Assembly (NCBI RefSeq): GCF_002355595.1
Contig: NZ_AP017422.1
Location: 806,001 to 870,000, forward strand
DNA length: 64,000 bases
DNA from: Filimonas lacunae
Lineage (GTDB): Bacteria > Bacteroidota > Bacteroidia > Chitinophagales > Chitinophagaceae
Direction: 5' to 3'
Part shown: positions 26,701-34,783 of the stretch, one piece after another
How the letters are laid out: each line of letters begins with the position of its first letter
How positions within the stretch are numbered: position 1 is the stretch's first letter
Position numbers and translations under genes: made by a program
The notes under the pieces: model-generated
Seen by the model: only the letters and a program-made list of their open reading frames with translations
What the model was told of the DNA's origin: nothing
The model's database searches: none

Positions 26701-27550
26701 TATCACCTCCTCTTTTACGCTGATAGGGGAAAAGATGCGGGAAATTAGTTTAGGTAAGATGAACGAAGCGATTGTGTGGACACGTAATGATGAAATTGGC
26801 GCTTTGGTAATAGAGTACAACAAAATGGTGCAGAAGCTGGAGGAAAGTGCGCAGGGATTGGCCCGTAGTGAAAGGGAAGGGGCATGGCGCGAAATGGCCA
26901 GGCAGGTTGCGCATGAGATTAAAAACCCACTTACGCCCATGAAGCTAAGCATCCAGTACCTGCAAAAGGCTATTAATAGTGGCCATCCTAATGTAAAACA
27001 GTTGTCGGAGCAGGTGGCTGATACACTGGTGGAGCAAATTGAACAGCTGGCCAAGATTGCTGGCGATTTTAGTCAGTTTGCCAACATTGGAAACGTTACA
27101 CCCGAGCATTTTGACATTAGTGAAGTAATAAGCACCTTAACCAAGCTGTATAATACTGACAGCAGTTTGCATATTGACTGGCAGAAAACTTCTACCGGTA
27201 CAGATTATATTCTGGCGGATAAGGTTCAGGTAAACCGTTTGTTCACCAACCTTATTAAAAACGCGATAGAAGCTTCCAGTGAACATGAGTCTGTTGATAT
27301 TACTGTTCGCCAGTATCGCCAGGATGACCGTGTGGTAGTAGCTATTATAGACAACGGAACTGGTATCCCTAAGGATATGCAGGATAAAATATTCACGCCC
27401 AACTTTACAACCAAATCGTCCGGCACTGGCCTGGGGCTTGCTATTTGTAAGGGTATTGTAGAAAAAGCGAATGGCAATATCTGGTTTGAAACGAAGGAGG
27501 AGAAGGGGACGGCGTTTTATGTAGTGTTTCCGATTGATGAAGTGGGATAG
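23780..27550 (+). CDS. Large multi-pass sensor histidine kinase, NtrY-like
   Basis: A 1256-residue membrane kinase. A first helix (about 14-31) and extracytoplasmic domain are followed by a cluster of helices (about 216-490), a second extracytoplasmic region (490-725), helices near 727-747 and 775-800, a third loop, a helix near 947-970, then HAMP (about 970-1025). The kinase core has H1045 in RQVAHEIKNPLTPMKLSIQY, an N box (FTNLIKNAIEAS) and G boxes (DNGTGIP, SSGTGLGLAICKGIV). The NPLTP motif groups it with NtrY-type kinases. The start is TTG 23780, overlapping mazG; no early ATG exists. No response regulator is adjacent, so the partner is unknown. Confidence 0.85.
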   Translation: MIQTLKQATYKHGYLIITAAWLYTISFIFTNYWTYSASPEKVQQTLETYLQKQEEKFNQLTKDTTTLKAIYSKGGNKVKQALVNEVSGIFAYVIDDNGYPEEVYWNTFKMSVNGSDLDKPDGSYNAVYQNGFFQLIKHSFQKDGRTHILITLIPIHWDYFIENKYLHKEFANYPNIENLYAISEDGTGIPIHDAANEVVFHLKQKDAVSFDQPDTWSIALRVLAMLFLMAFINGLASEAVRERGFFTGYLFLVTVIVITRICTYYFPFPFDFRKLELFDPAIYASSSIHPSLGDLLVNSVLLFWAAVFFKYRYPPLQQLAPARSIEEKTGRWKKYAAIACLIVLPLITFGFADVVSSLVIDSKISFDVTNFFSLSAYTFISFIILSFIMYAYFHLSHILIIPSVKASLNFYNRLVIVAASGLFMLTFQIGTPAIIVRVMILAWLLVYMFILEYRQRDIVHSLVQSAFFLFWLMFFASSITVLIIVQNTKVELEQRKKIAEKLTYQTDPSGESLMNIAISNIDDSFINSNFDRFRSEYSNKYIKDSLINENFSGYLNKYDTRVYTYDSAYRPLYNDDSTYFHVIKHIIESEGKLTSIPHLYYYENSQDLFSYLYEKTVLGKDSTIQGYVFVIAKPKPYKSESLYPELFKQVTDIASDLNTNYAYAVYSKSKLINSFNDYGFSSAVAPADMPRLEFEERVKGDYSELWYNAGHNKVVVVVKKNDRFVETVTLFAYLFCVFLAVVVLFHIASFMIGVRFKWNSIKEIFHFNIRTQIHIIIIFVSLFSFVVIGIATISFFIVRFDRNNEERLTKAIQLMAAEMVTIRDKYVDDDVPTLNYLGSTGGDLERKIIEISEIHNVDVNVYDANGNLTVSTQPYIYNKHVLSTKMEPRAFYALNYEKQTQKIQTETVDNFSFLSIYVPVKFKDGHTYAYINIPYLNSQSELNQEISNFLLTLINLNVFIFVLAGAIAMLITNRITSSFTLIGEKMREISLGKMNEAIVWTRNDEIGALVIEYNKMVQKLEESAQGLARSEREGAWREMARQVAHEIKNPLTPMKLSIQYLQKAINSGHPNVKQLSEQVADTLVEQIEQLAKIAGDFSQFANIGNVTPEHFDISEVISTLTKLYNTDSSLHIDWQKTSTGTDYILADKVQVNRLFTNLIKNAIEASSEHESVDITVRQYRQDDRVVVAIIDNGTGIPKDMQDKIFTPNFTTKSSGTGLGLAICKGIVEKANGNIWFETKEEKGTAFYVVFPIDEVG

Positions 27551-27636
27551 ATAGTTGGGAATTGGTAGTTGGGAGTAGTGCGTAATAGCTGGAAATGGAA
27601 GTTTGTAGCTGGAAGTAAAGGTGATAAACCAGTTGG
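27551..27636. repeat. Degenerate short tandem repeats
   Basis: Variants of TAGTTGGGA and TAGCTGGAAG recur several times (for example 27552-27571 and 27589-27614). They are intergenic, between the kinase gene and the hairpin at 27637. Confidence 0.55.
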
Positions 27637-27690
27637 TAGTTATAAGCAGGAAGTGCATCAGTCATTTACTTCCTACTTATAACTACTTTT
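27637..27690 (+). terminator. Large hairpin with T-run after the kinase gene
   Basis: An 18-bp stem with one mismatch (27637-27654 with 27668-27685), 13-nt loop, then CTTTTTATTT. It fits an intrinsic terminator of the mazG-kinase unit, facing the convergent polX gene. Confidence 0.75.
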
Positions 27691-27747
27691 TATTTACGGT
27701 CTACTATTGTTCACGTTAATTACAAACTGCCTACTTGCTACTGCAAA

Positions 27748-29439
27748 CTATTTTCTTTTGCCGTGTTGGGTAGCCAGGAATTGTTGAAAGGCTTCTAATG
27801 AAAAGCTACTCAGGTTCTGCTGTTTTGTAACGCCGGCTTTTTGTGCTGCTAATACGCCATACGCTACGTCATGGTAGCCATCTACGGCGTGGGCATCTGG
27901 GTTAATGGAGATTAGTACATTTTTTTCGAGCGCATAATCGATCCAGCGCCAGTCAATATCCAGGCGGCGTGGGTGGGCGTTGAGTTCTATCACTACATTG
28001 TTGGCGGCACAGGCTTCGATAATTTTTTTATGATCGAGCGGGTAGCCGTTGCGGCTTAGTAACAGGCGGCCGGTCATGTGGCCTAATATGTTGGTATATG
28101 GGTTTTCGATGGCTTTTAATAAGCGAGCCATGGCCTTATCTTCCGGCATTTTGAGGTTAGAGTGTACGCTGGCTATGATAACGTCAAAGGTGCTTAATAC
28201 CTCGTTACTATAGTCCAGGTTGCCATCGTTTAGTATGTCTGACTCTATGCTTTTGAAAATGGTAAAGGGGGCTAGTTTTTTATTTAAAGCATCTATTTCT
28301 TTGTGCTGGGCTATCAGGCGATCTTCGTTCAGGCCGTTGGCATAGAAGGCTGATTTGGAGTGATCACTTAATACCAGGTATTGCAAACCTAAGCCCATAG
28401 CAGCGTTGGCCATTTCTTCAATGCTATTGCTGCCATCGCTCCAGTTGCTGTGGCTGTGTATAATGGCGGTAATATCTTCTTTGGTTATGAGTGCAGGAAG
28501 CGTGTTGCTGGCTGCGGCGGTAAGTATAGTGGCTTTTTCGCGCAGGCAGGGGGGGATGAAGGTCAAACCGGCTGCTTCAAAAATAGCTTCTTCACTGGCG
28601 GCGTTGTTTACGGGGCCGTGTTGTTGCTGGAAGGCTTGGAAAAATGCTTCGCTACTGCTGGTGGTAAATAAGGTGTTGTAGAAGTTTTCAGGCGTGGCTG
28701 TGTAAAATTGTAAGGCAATGTTTTCAGGGCCTTTGTATTCAGTAAAACTGATACCCGGAAAGCCGTTGTTGCCATCGTTGCTGGTGCGGTTTAATTGCAA
28801 GCCCTGCAAATGGGCATCCAGTGTGGCGGCATCTATAGTGGTTACCCATTCCAATTTGCTAATCACTTCTATTTGCCTTCTATAATCGCCGGTAATGGCT
28901 ATTTGCTGGCCTGGGAAGGCTTCTTGTAATTGTTGGGTGAATTGCTTTGCAAAAGCTTGTACCTGGGCGTATAAATAGCTGCCCTGGTTGCCTATGTAAA
29001 ACTCAATGCTTTCTTTTATGTTCTGCTGGGTTTTAGCGCCAAAGCCTTTATAGAGAAGTAACCTGTTTTCGTTGCAGGCATATAGCAGCTCGCCCAGGGT
29101 TTCAATTTCCAGATCTTTCCAGATGGTGGCAATCTTTTTTGGGCCAATCCCTTTTATCTGCATCATTTCAATAATGCCGGGAGGGGTTTGGGCAATGTAT
29201 TCGTTGAGTTGGGGTAGCTGGCCTGTTTGCAGCTGTACCTGTATTTTTTTTCCGATGGCTTCACCAATGCCTTTAATAGCAAATATTTTATCTTCCGGCA
29301 GTGTGCTTAGCTCGGCGGGCAGCTTATCTATGGTAAAGGCGGCAGAAGAATACGACTTTGTTTTAAAGCTGTTTTCGCCGTGTATTTCCATTATTTTGGC
29401 CAGGAAGGTGAAGTTGTCTGCTATTTGCGCATTCGTCAT
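27748..29439 (-). CDS. polX: PolX-family protein: helix-hairpin-helix, degenerate polymerase domain, PHP phosphoesterase
   Basis: A 563-residue protein with the bacterial PolX layout. Helix-hairpin-helix motifs (about 45-130, IKGIGEAIGKKI and IKGIGPKKIATIW) bind DNA; a PolX palm (about 150-300) follows; a C-terminal PHP domain (about 325-560) carries metal ligands in IIHSHSNWSDG, VLSDHS, ESDI, ASVHSNLK, NAHPRRLDIDW and INPDAHA. The palm motif reads GDYRRQIEVISKLEWV, so the usual DLD is KLE, and the third Asp site reads IALQF. DNA synthesis is therefore doubtful, while the PHP 3'-5' exonuclease or AP-endonuclease function may remain. It is transcribed alone, towards the kinase gene. Confidence 0.87.
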   Translation of the reverse strand: MTNAQIADNFTFLAKIMEIHGENSFKTKSYSSAAFTIDKLPAELSTLPEDKIFAIKGIGEAIGKKIQVQLQTGQLPQLNEYIAQTPPGIIEMMQIKGIGPKKIATIWKDLEIETLGELLYACNENRLLLYKGFGAKTQQNIKESIEFYIGNQGSYLYAQVQAFAKQFTQQLQEAFPGQQIAITGDYRRQIEVISKLEWVTTIDAATLDAHLQGLQLNRTSNDGNNGFPGISFTEYKGPENIALQFYTATPENFYNTLFTTSSSEAFFQAFQQQHGPVNNAASEEAIFEAAGLTFIPPCLREKATILTAAASNTLPALITKEDITAIIHSHSNWSDGSNSIEEMANAAMGLGLQYLVLSDHSKSAFYANGLNEDRLIAQHKEIDALNKKLAPFTIFKSIESDILNDGNLDYSNEVLSTFDVIIASVHSNLKMPEDKAMARLLKAIENPYTNILGHMTGRLLLSRNGYPLDHKKIIEACAANNVVIELNAHPRRLDIDWRWIDYALEKNVLISINPDAHAVDGYHDVAYGVLAAQKAGVTKQQNLSSFSLEAFQQFLATQHGKRK

Positions 29440-29473
29440 AAAACCAGGTGTTGTTTATTAAATAGGGAAAATA

Positions 29474-29502
29474 AAAAAGTCCCGGCAGATGCCAGGACTT
29501 TT
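29474..29502 (-). terminator. Terminator of the H1-like gene
   Basis: On the minus strand AAAAGTCC-TGGCATCTGCCG-GGACTTTTTT: a stem with an extended inner pairing and T-run, 22 nt after the stop codon. Confidence 0.82.
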
Positions 29503-29524
29503 AATCTATTTAGCGGTAAGAAAA

Positions 29525-29764
29525 CTAAGCTTTCTTAGCAGCTTTTTTAGGAGCAGCTTTCTTAGCAACTTTTTTAGGAGCTACTTTCTTAGCTACAGCT
29601 TTTTTAGGAGCTGCTTTCTTTGCTACTACTTTTTTAGGAGCTACTTTTTTTGCTACAGCTTTTTTAGGAGCTGCTTTCTTTGCTACAGCCTTTTTAGGAG
29701 CAGCTTTTTTAGCTACAGCCTTCTTAGGAGCAGCTTTTTTAGCGGCTTTCTTTGCAGTTGCCAT
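29525..29764 (-). CDS. Histone H1-like, Lys/Ala/Pro repeat DNA-binding protein
   Basis: A 79-residue protein made almost wholly of Lys, Ala, Pro and Val in a repeated AAPKKAVAKK-type unit of about 10 residues (7-8 copies). It has no acidic residue and should bind DNA or RNA electrostatically, like chlamydial Hc2 and other bacterial H1-like proteins. It has its own terminator (29474-29502) and lies just downstream of rplU-rpmA, on the same strand, so it may be cotranscribed with them or transcribed alone. The repeat is also present at DNA level, which makes its copy number prone to slippage. The open frame on the other strand is a shadow of this repeat. Confidence 0.82.
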   Translation of the reverse strand: MATAKKAAKKAAPKKAVAKKAAPKKAVAKKAAPKKAVAKKVAPKKVVAKKAAPKKAVAKKVAPKKVAKKAAPKKAAKKA

Positions 29765-29839
29765 GTTTTTAAATTTTAATGGTTAGTAAATATTCCATAA
29801 AAATAAAAACTTTATAGTAACTGACAAAAAAAACTTTAC

Positions 29840-30106
29840 TTATGCAGTTGCTTCAGAAGCAATTACAGAAATAGTAGTTTTATCGTTTCTACCTTTTCTG
29901 AATTCAACAACACCATCGGTTAATGCAAACAAGGTAAAATCTCTACCTACGCCTACGTTAACGCCAGGATGGTAAGAAGTACCACGTTGACGAACTATAA
30001 TGTTTCCTGAAATGGCAGGTTGACCACCGTATATCTTAACTCCCAGGCGTTTGCTTTGTGAGTCACGACCGTTTTTTACGCTACCTTCACCTTTCTTGTG
30101 AGCCAT
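29840..30106 (-). CDS. rpmA: 50S ribosomal protein bL27
   Basis: The 88-residue protein has the standard start [20 protein letters not shown], then [20 protein letters not shown] and [20 protein letters not shown]. Its N-terminal tail reaches the peptidyl transferase centre. There is no Firmicutes-type cleavable leader. It is the second gene of the rplU-rpmA pair. Confidence 0.97.
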   Translation of the reverse strand: MAHKKGEGSVKNGRDSQSKRLGVKIYGGQPAISGNIIVRQRGTSYHPGVNVGVGRDFTLFALTDGVVEFRKGRNDKTTISVIASEATA

Positions 30107-30152
30107 GATGAATGATTTTTAACTGTTAATTACTTAAGGTTAAAAGCTACGA

Positions 30153-30458
30153 CTAAGCGATGCTTTCAATTTTAATTTGGGTGTAGTGAGTTCTGTGACC
30201 GTGCTTTTTACGGAAACCTTTTCTTCTTTTCATTTTAAAAGCAATCACAGTATCACCTTTAACCAGGTCGTTTACTATTTCTGCTTTCACAGTTGCCTTA
30301 ACATCGGCACCAGCAGAAATTTTCCCGTTGTTGTCAACAAATAAGATTTCGTTGAATTCAACTTTATCACCTGTTTTTCCTTGCAGGTGAGGAACGTACA
30401 AGCTTTGACCTGCCTGTACCTTGAATTGCTGACCTGCTATTTTTACAACTGCTAACAT
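30153..30458 (-). CDS. rplU: 50S ribosomal protein bL21
   Basis: The 101-residue protein matches bL21: MLAVVKIAGQQFKVQAGQSL and the basic signature KMKRRKGFRKKHGHRTHYTQ. It precedes rpmA by 46 nt in the order conserved across bacteria. A consensus promoter lies at 30481-30512 and a short hairpin (GTCC/GGAC) lies in its leader. Confidence 0.96.
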   Translation of the reverse strand: MLAVVKIAGQQFKVQAGQSLYVPHLQGKTGDKVEFNEILFVDNNGKISAGADVKATVKAEIVNDLVKGDTVIAFKMKRRKGFRKKHGHRTHYTQIKIESIA

Positions 30459-30480
30459 AAATAGTCCAAAATTAGGACGG

Positions 30481-30512
30481 CAAAGGTAGGGGTTTTGAAT
30501 TTAAAAACACAA
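30481..30512 (-). promoter_or_regulatory. Promoter of rplU-rpmA
   Basis: On the minus strand TTG (30510-30512), 21 nt, TACCTTTG (30481-30488). The -7 match is exact; the predicted leader is about 15 nt. Confidence 0.7.
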
Positions 30513-30578
30513 CGTCGGGGAGAAAAAAAAGATAAAAACCCTGGAAGGCTATGTTACCTGAAAATTAAAAATAAGCCA

Positions 30579-30612
30579 TTTGTGCAATACGTACCATACA
30601 TCGCTATTTTTG
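30579..30612 (+). promoter_or_regulatory. Promoter of the GH3-family gene
   Basis: TTTG (30579-30582), 22 nt, TATTTTTG (30605-30612), 20 nt before the ATG. Confidence 0.65.
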
Positions 30613-30632
30613 TCACCTTCTAAAAACAGCGT

Positions 30633-32126
30633 ATGAACCTGAAGTCGATGTTGGCGCGTCCATTTGCCACGTTTGTATATAATAAGATTAAAAAGGGCAT
30701 GGAAACCGCGGTAGCAGACCAAGAGGCCATTTTTAAGCATTTGATAAAGAGTGCGGCTGGAACCGAATTCGGAAAAGATCATGGTTTTTCGGATATCCAC
30801 ACCTTTGATCAGTATAAGCAGCAGGTGCCTATCAGAGATTATGAAGACCTGAAACCTTATATTAACAAGGTGAAAGAGGGCAAGGATAATGTGCTTTGGA
30901 AAGGCAAGCCTATTTATTTTGCCAAAACCAGCGGCACCACCAGTGGTGTGAAATACATTCCTATTTCTAAAGATTCTATTGATAATCATATTGATTCGGC
31001 CCGTAATGCTTTACTGTGTTACATTGCTGAAACGGGTAACAGCGCTTTCACCGCAGGCAAAATGATCTTCTTAAGCGGGTCGCCTGTATTGGAACGTACC
31101 GGGGGAATTCCTACCGGCCGTTTAAGCGGCATTGTTAACCACCACATTCCCAAATATTTGCGTACCAACCAGTTGCCCAGCTACGAAGCCAATTGCATTG
31201 AAGATTGGGAAACCAAACTGGACAGGATTGTGCAGGAAACCATTAAGCAGGATATGACGCTTATCAGCGGTATTCCACCATGGATGCAGATGTATTTTGA
31301 TCGTTTGAATCAGCTGAGCGGCAAGAAAATAAAAGACCTGTTTCCTCACTTCCAGGTGATGGTGTATGGTGGGGTAAACTTTGAGCCTTACCGTGGCCGT
31401 TTGTTTGATAGCATTGGTGGTAAAGTGGATGCTATTGAAACTTTTCCGGCCAGTGAAGGGTTTATTGCCTTCCAGGATTCGCAGCATGTGGAGGGATTAT
31501 TATTAAATACGAATTCGGGTATATTTTTTGAGTTTGTACCGGCCAATGAAATCTTTAACGAAAACCCTACGCGTTTAACGCTGGGCGATGTAAAGGTGGG
31601 TGTTAACTACGCTATTATTATCAGTAATAATGCGGGGTTATGGGCTTATAATATAGGTGATACCATTAAGTTTGTAAGCACCGATCCTTACCGGGTAGTG
31701 GTTACGGGCCGTATCAAGCATTTTATTTCGGCCTTTGGCGAACACGTAATTGCAGAAGAAGTGGAGCAGGCATTGATGTCGGCCGCTAACGAACAGCATG
31801 CGAAGATTACGGAGTTTACTGTGGCGCCGATGGTGCAGCAGGAGAAGGGGCAAAGCTACCACGAGTGGTTTGTGGAGTTTGAAACGCTGCCTTTTGATAT
31901 GCGTGAATTTGCTCAGCAGGTAGATATTAATCTGCGTCAAAAGAACGTTTATTATGATGATTTGATTGCGGGAAACATTTTGCAGCAATTGAAGATTACA
32001 CAAGTACGCAAAAACGGCTTTATTGATTATATGAAATCTATTGGTAAATTGGGCGGCCAAAACAAGCTACCCCGTTTAAGCAATGATAGAAAAATTGCAG
32101 AAGCATTACAGCCGTTTCTGGCATAG
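30633..32126 (+). CDS. GH3-family acyl-adenylating protein
   Basis: A 497-residue protein related to plant GH3 auxin-amido synthetases, which adenylate a carboxylate and transfer it to an amino acid. The adenylation signature KTSGTTSGVKYIPIS (about 106-120), the central LFPHFQVMVYGGVNFEPY and the C-terminal VVTGRIKHFISAFGEHVIAE (about 352-371) are all present, so the enzyme looks intact. Bacterial members are common in Bacteroidota but their substrate is not known. It is driven by its own promoter and lies 70 nt before dxr on the same strand; a functional link to isoprenoid synthesis is not implied. Confidence 0.85.
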   Translation: MNLKSMLARPFATFVYNKIKKGMETAVADQEAIFKHLIKSAAGTEFGKDHGFSDIHTFDQYKQQVPIRDYEDLKPYINKVKEGKDNVLWKGKPIYFAKTSGTTSGVKYIPISKDSIDNHIDSARNALLCYIAETGNSAFTAGKMIFLSGSPVLERTGGIPTGRLSGIVNHHIPKYLRTNQLPSYEANCIEDWETKLDRIVQETIKQDMTLISGIPPWMQMYFDRLNQLSGKKIKDLFPHFQVMVYGGVNFEPYRGRLFDSIGGKVDAIETFPASEGFIAFQDSQHVEGLLLNTNSGIFFEFVPANEIFNENPTRLTLGDVKVGVNYAIIISNNAGLWAYNIGDTIKFVSTDPYRVVVTGRIKHFISAFGEHVIAEEVEQALMSAANEQHAKITEFTVAPMVQQEKGQSYHEWFVEFETLPFDMREFAQQVDINLRQKNVYYDDLIAGNILQQLKITQVRKNGFIDYMKSIGKLGGQNKLPRLSNDRKIAEALQPFLA

Positions 32127-32196
32127 ATAACCCTTAAAAAACAGCACCAGTAAACATTTAAATTATCTTCAACTCTTTTAACAACGGCATTACAAG

Positions 32197-33351
32197 ATGA
32201 CTAAACGTATTGCTATATTCGGTTCTACCGGTTCTATAGGCACACAGGCTTTACAGGTGATAGCGGCGAATGCCGATAAGTTTACAGCGGAAGTGTTAAC
32301 CGCGCACACTAACGATGAGTTGCTGATTAAACAGGCACTACAATTTAACCCCAACATTGTAGTGATAGCTGATGAATCTAAATATGTAAAGGTGAAAGAA
32401 GCCCTTGCAAGCACTTCTATTAAAGTGTTTGCAGGTGAAAAAGCGCTGGATGAAGTAGCGGCTATGAACTGCTATGATTTAATGCTGGCTGCTATTGTGG
32501 GATATGCAGGCTTACGCCCTACTTTACAGGCTTTGGAAAATGGTAAGCCGGTTGCGCTTGCCAACAAAGAAACGCTGGTGGTAGCTGGCGATATTGTGAT
32601 GCAGAAAGCGTTGGAGAAAAAGGTGCCATTGATTCCGGTGGATAGTGAGCATTCTGCTATTTTCCAGTGCCTGGTGGGCGAGGGTAGAAACAAGATTGAA
32701 AAAGTAATATTAACGGCCAGTGGTGGTCCGTTTTTAGGCAAAAAGCCCAATTTCCTGGTGAATGTAAAGCGTGACCATGCTTTACAGCATCCTAACTGGA
32801 GTATGGGCGCCAAAATAAGCGTTGATTCTGCTACTTTAATGAATAAAGGGCTGGAAATGATTGAGGCAAAATGGTTGTTTAACCTGCAGCCGGATCAAAT
32901 TCAGGTGCTGGTGCATCCGCAAAGCATTATTCATAGCCTGGTTCAGTTTGAAGATGGTAGTATGAAGGCGCAAATGGGGCTGCCCGATATGAAGCTGCCC
33001 ATTCAATATGCGTTAGCCTTTCCGCACCGCATTCCTAACGACTTCCCGCGCTACGACTTTAAAAAGCCGGCCACGCTTACGTTTGAGGATCCTGATATGA
33101 AAACGTTCCGCAATCTTTCGCTCGCTATCAATGCGTTATATAAAGGAGGGAACATGCCTTGTATATTAAACGCAGCGAACGAGATAGCGGTGTTTGCCTT
33201 CCTGCGCAATCGTATCGGGTTTTTAGACATGACAGATGTGGTAGAACGTACTATGGATAAAATACAATTCATAGCCAACCCAACCCTGGAAGATTACTAC
33301 GAAACTGATGGTGAAGCGCGCAACTTTGCAGCTTCGTTAATACAGATGTAG
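32197..33351 (+). CDS. dxr: 1-deoxy-D-xylulose 5-phosphate reductoisomerase
   Basis: Converts DXP to MEP with NADPH, the committed step of the MEP isoprenoid pathway. The 384-residue protein has the N-terminal nucleotide site (IAIFGSTGSIGTQALQVI, about 5-22), LANKETLVVAGD, the metal/substrate site PVDSEHSAIFQCL (about 147-159), and SVDSATLMNKGLEMIEAKWL (about 209-228). Length and order are normal. It is 79 nt before rseP, and the two probably share a transcript, a neighbour pair seen in many bacteria. Confidence 0.97.
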   Translation: MTKRIAIFGSTGSIGTQALQVIAANADKFTAEVLTAHTNDELLIKQALQFNPNIVVIADESKYVKVKEALASTSIKVFAGEKALDEVAAMNCYDLMLAAIVGYAGLRPTLQALENGKPVALANKETLVVAGDIVMQKALEKKVPLIPVDSEHSAIFQCLVGEGRNKIEKVILTASGGPFLGKKPNFLVNVKRDHALQHPNWSMGAKISVDSATLMNKGLEMIEAKWLFNLQPDQIQVLVHPQSIIHSLVQFEDGSMKAQMGLPDMKLPIQYALAFPHRIPNDFPRYDFKKPATLTFEDPDMKTFRNLSLAINALYKGGNMPCILNAANEIAVFAFLRNRIGFLDMTDVVERTMDKIQFIANPTLEDYYETDGEARNFAASLIQM

Positions 33352-33430
33352 ATGGTTTTTTTGTATCATTGCTATGCTTTAACCATTGTAAATTAAAAAC
33401 AATCATCCTGACTAGAGGGATTAGGAACGT

Positions 33431-34783
33431 ATGTCATTAACATTATTAGCGATAAATTGGGGTAGTGTGGGCGTAAAAATTCTCCAGTTTATTTTGTCTT
33501 TCTCCATACTGGTTACCCTGCACGAGCTTGGCCATTTTTTAACTGCACGTTGGTTTAAATGTCGTGTTGAAAAATTCTATCTTTTCTTTAACCCGTGGTT
33601 TAGTTTGTGGAAGAAGAAAGTGGGTGATACCGAATATGGTATTGGCTGGGTGCCTTTTGGTGGTTATGTGAAGATTTCGGGAATGATGGATGAAAGCATG
33701 GATAAAGATGCCATGAAACTGCCTCCTCAACCTTATGAATTCAGAAGCAAACCAGCCTGGCAGCGTTTAATTATTATGATTGCCGGTGTGGTGGTAAACG
33801 TGTTGCTGGCATTAGCGCTGTTTGTAATGATCACTTATGTATGGGGCGAAGAATATATTCCTATTAAGAATGTAAGCTACGGTATACATGCCGATTCTTT
33901 AGGCCGTTCTATTGGCCTGCAGGATGGTGATAAAATTGTGGCACTGGATGGCAAACCTGCACAAACTTTAGAGCAGGTTGCTGTGGATGTGGTGCTGAAA
34001 GAGGGTAAGGTGTTAACGGTGGATCGTAAAGGTCAGGAGTTAAACATTTCTATTCCGGATGATTTTGCGAAGAAGCTGAACAAAGCCCGTTTGGTAGGCT
34101 TTATTGATTATAATGTTCCTGTTATTGTAGATACAGTGGTGAGTGAAGCTAAGTTTACGAAGGATAGCTTACGTAAAGGCGACCAGGTGATAGCGCTGGA
34201 TGGCCAGCCAGCTGCCTGGTTTTACCAGTTTGATAGTTTAAAAAGAACCAGACCTGATAAGCAAGTAGCCATTACCGTTTTAAGAGGTGTGGATACTGTA
34301 GAGGTAAAAGCGATACTGAATGGCACACGTGTTGGTTTTGGCGAGAAAAAACCTTTCCAGTATTATGGCACAGAGGTAAAGCAATATACGCTGGGTCAGG
34401 CTATTCCTAAAGGTGTGAGCCTGTGTTTTGAAAAGCTGGGTCAGTACATTACCGGCATCAAGCAAATATTTACCGGTAAAGTAGCTGCTAAAGATTCTCT
34501 GGGTAGTGTTATCAGCATTGGTAATGCCTTCCCCGGCATCTGGGATTGGGAACGCTTCTGGACTTTAACGGCGCTGTTCTCTATCATCCTGGCATTTATG
34601 AACATCCTGCCTATTCCGGCGCTGGATGGCGGTCATGCCCTGTTTACTTTAGTGGAAATGGTGAGCGGCCGCAAGCCCAGCGACAAGTTTATGGAATATG
34701 CCCAGATTGTGGGTATGGTATTGTTGCTGAGCCTGATGGTGTACGCGCTTGGCCTGGATGTTACCAGGTTGTTTAAGCATTAA
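33431..34783 (+). CDS. rseP: Site-2 (intramembrane) zinc metalloprotease RseP
   Basis: Cleaves transmembrane segments of anti-sigma factors and leftover signal peptides. The 450-residue protein has HELGHF (31-36) in the first helix, two PDZ-like domains (about 145-210 and 220-300) and the second zinc motif NILPIPALDGGH (about 391-402) in a later helix. It follows dxr. It could cleave FecR-type anti-sigma factors such as the one at 6666-7829; this is an inference. Its last 11 bases overlap the end of the convergent MutS-like gene. Confidence 0.94.
   Translation: MSLTLLAINWGSVGVKILQFILSFSILVTLHELGHFLTARWFKCRVEKFYLFFNPWFSLWKKKVGDTEYGIGWVPFGGYVKISGMMDESMDKDAMKLPPQPYEFRSKPAWQRLIIMIAGVVVNVLLALALFVMITYVWGEEYIPIKNVSYGIHADSLGRSIGLQDGDKIVALDGKPAQTLEQVAVDVVLKEGKVLTVDRKGQELNISIPDDFAKKLNKARLVGFIDYNVPVIVDTVVSEAKFTKDSLRKGDQVIALDGQPAAWFYQFDSLKRTRPDKQVAITVLRGVDTVEVKAILNGTRVGFGEKKPFQYYGTEVKQYTLGQAIPKGVSLCFEKLGQYITGIKQIFTGKVAAKDSLGSVISIGNAFPGIWDWERFWTLTALFSIILAFMNILPIPALDGGHALFTLVEMVSGRKPSDKFMEYAQIVGMVLLLSLMVYALGLDVTRLFKH

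Noticed and set aside
29489-29779. A plus-strand open frame rich in Ser, Phe, Leu and Arg
   Set aside because: It is the antisense shadow of the Lys/Ala/Pro repeats of the H1-like gene.
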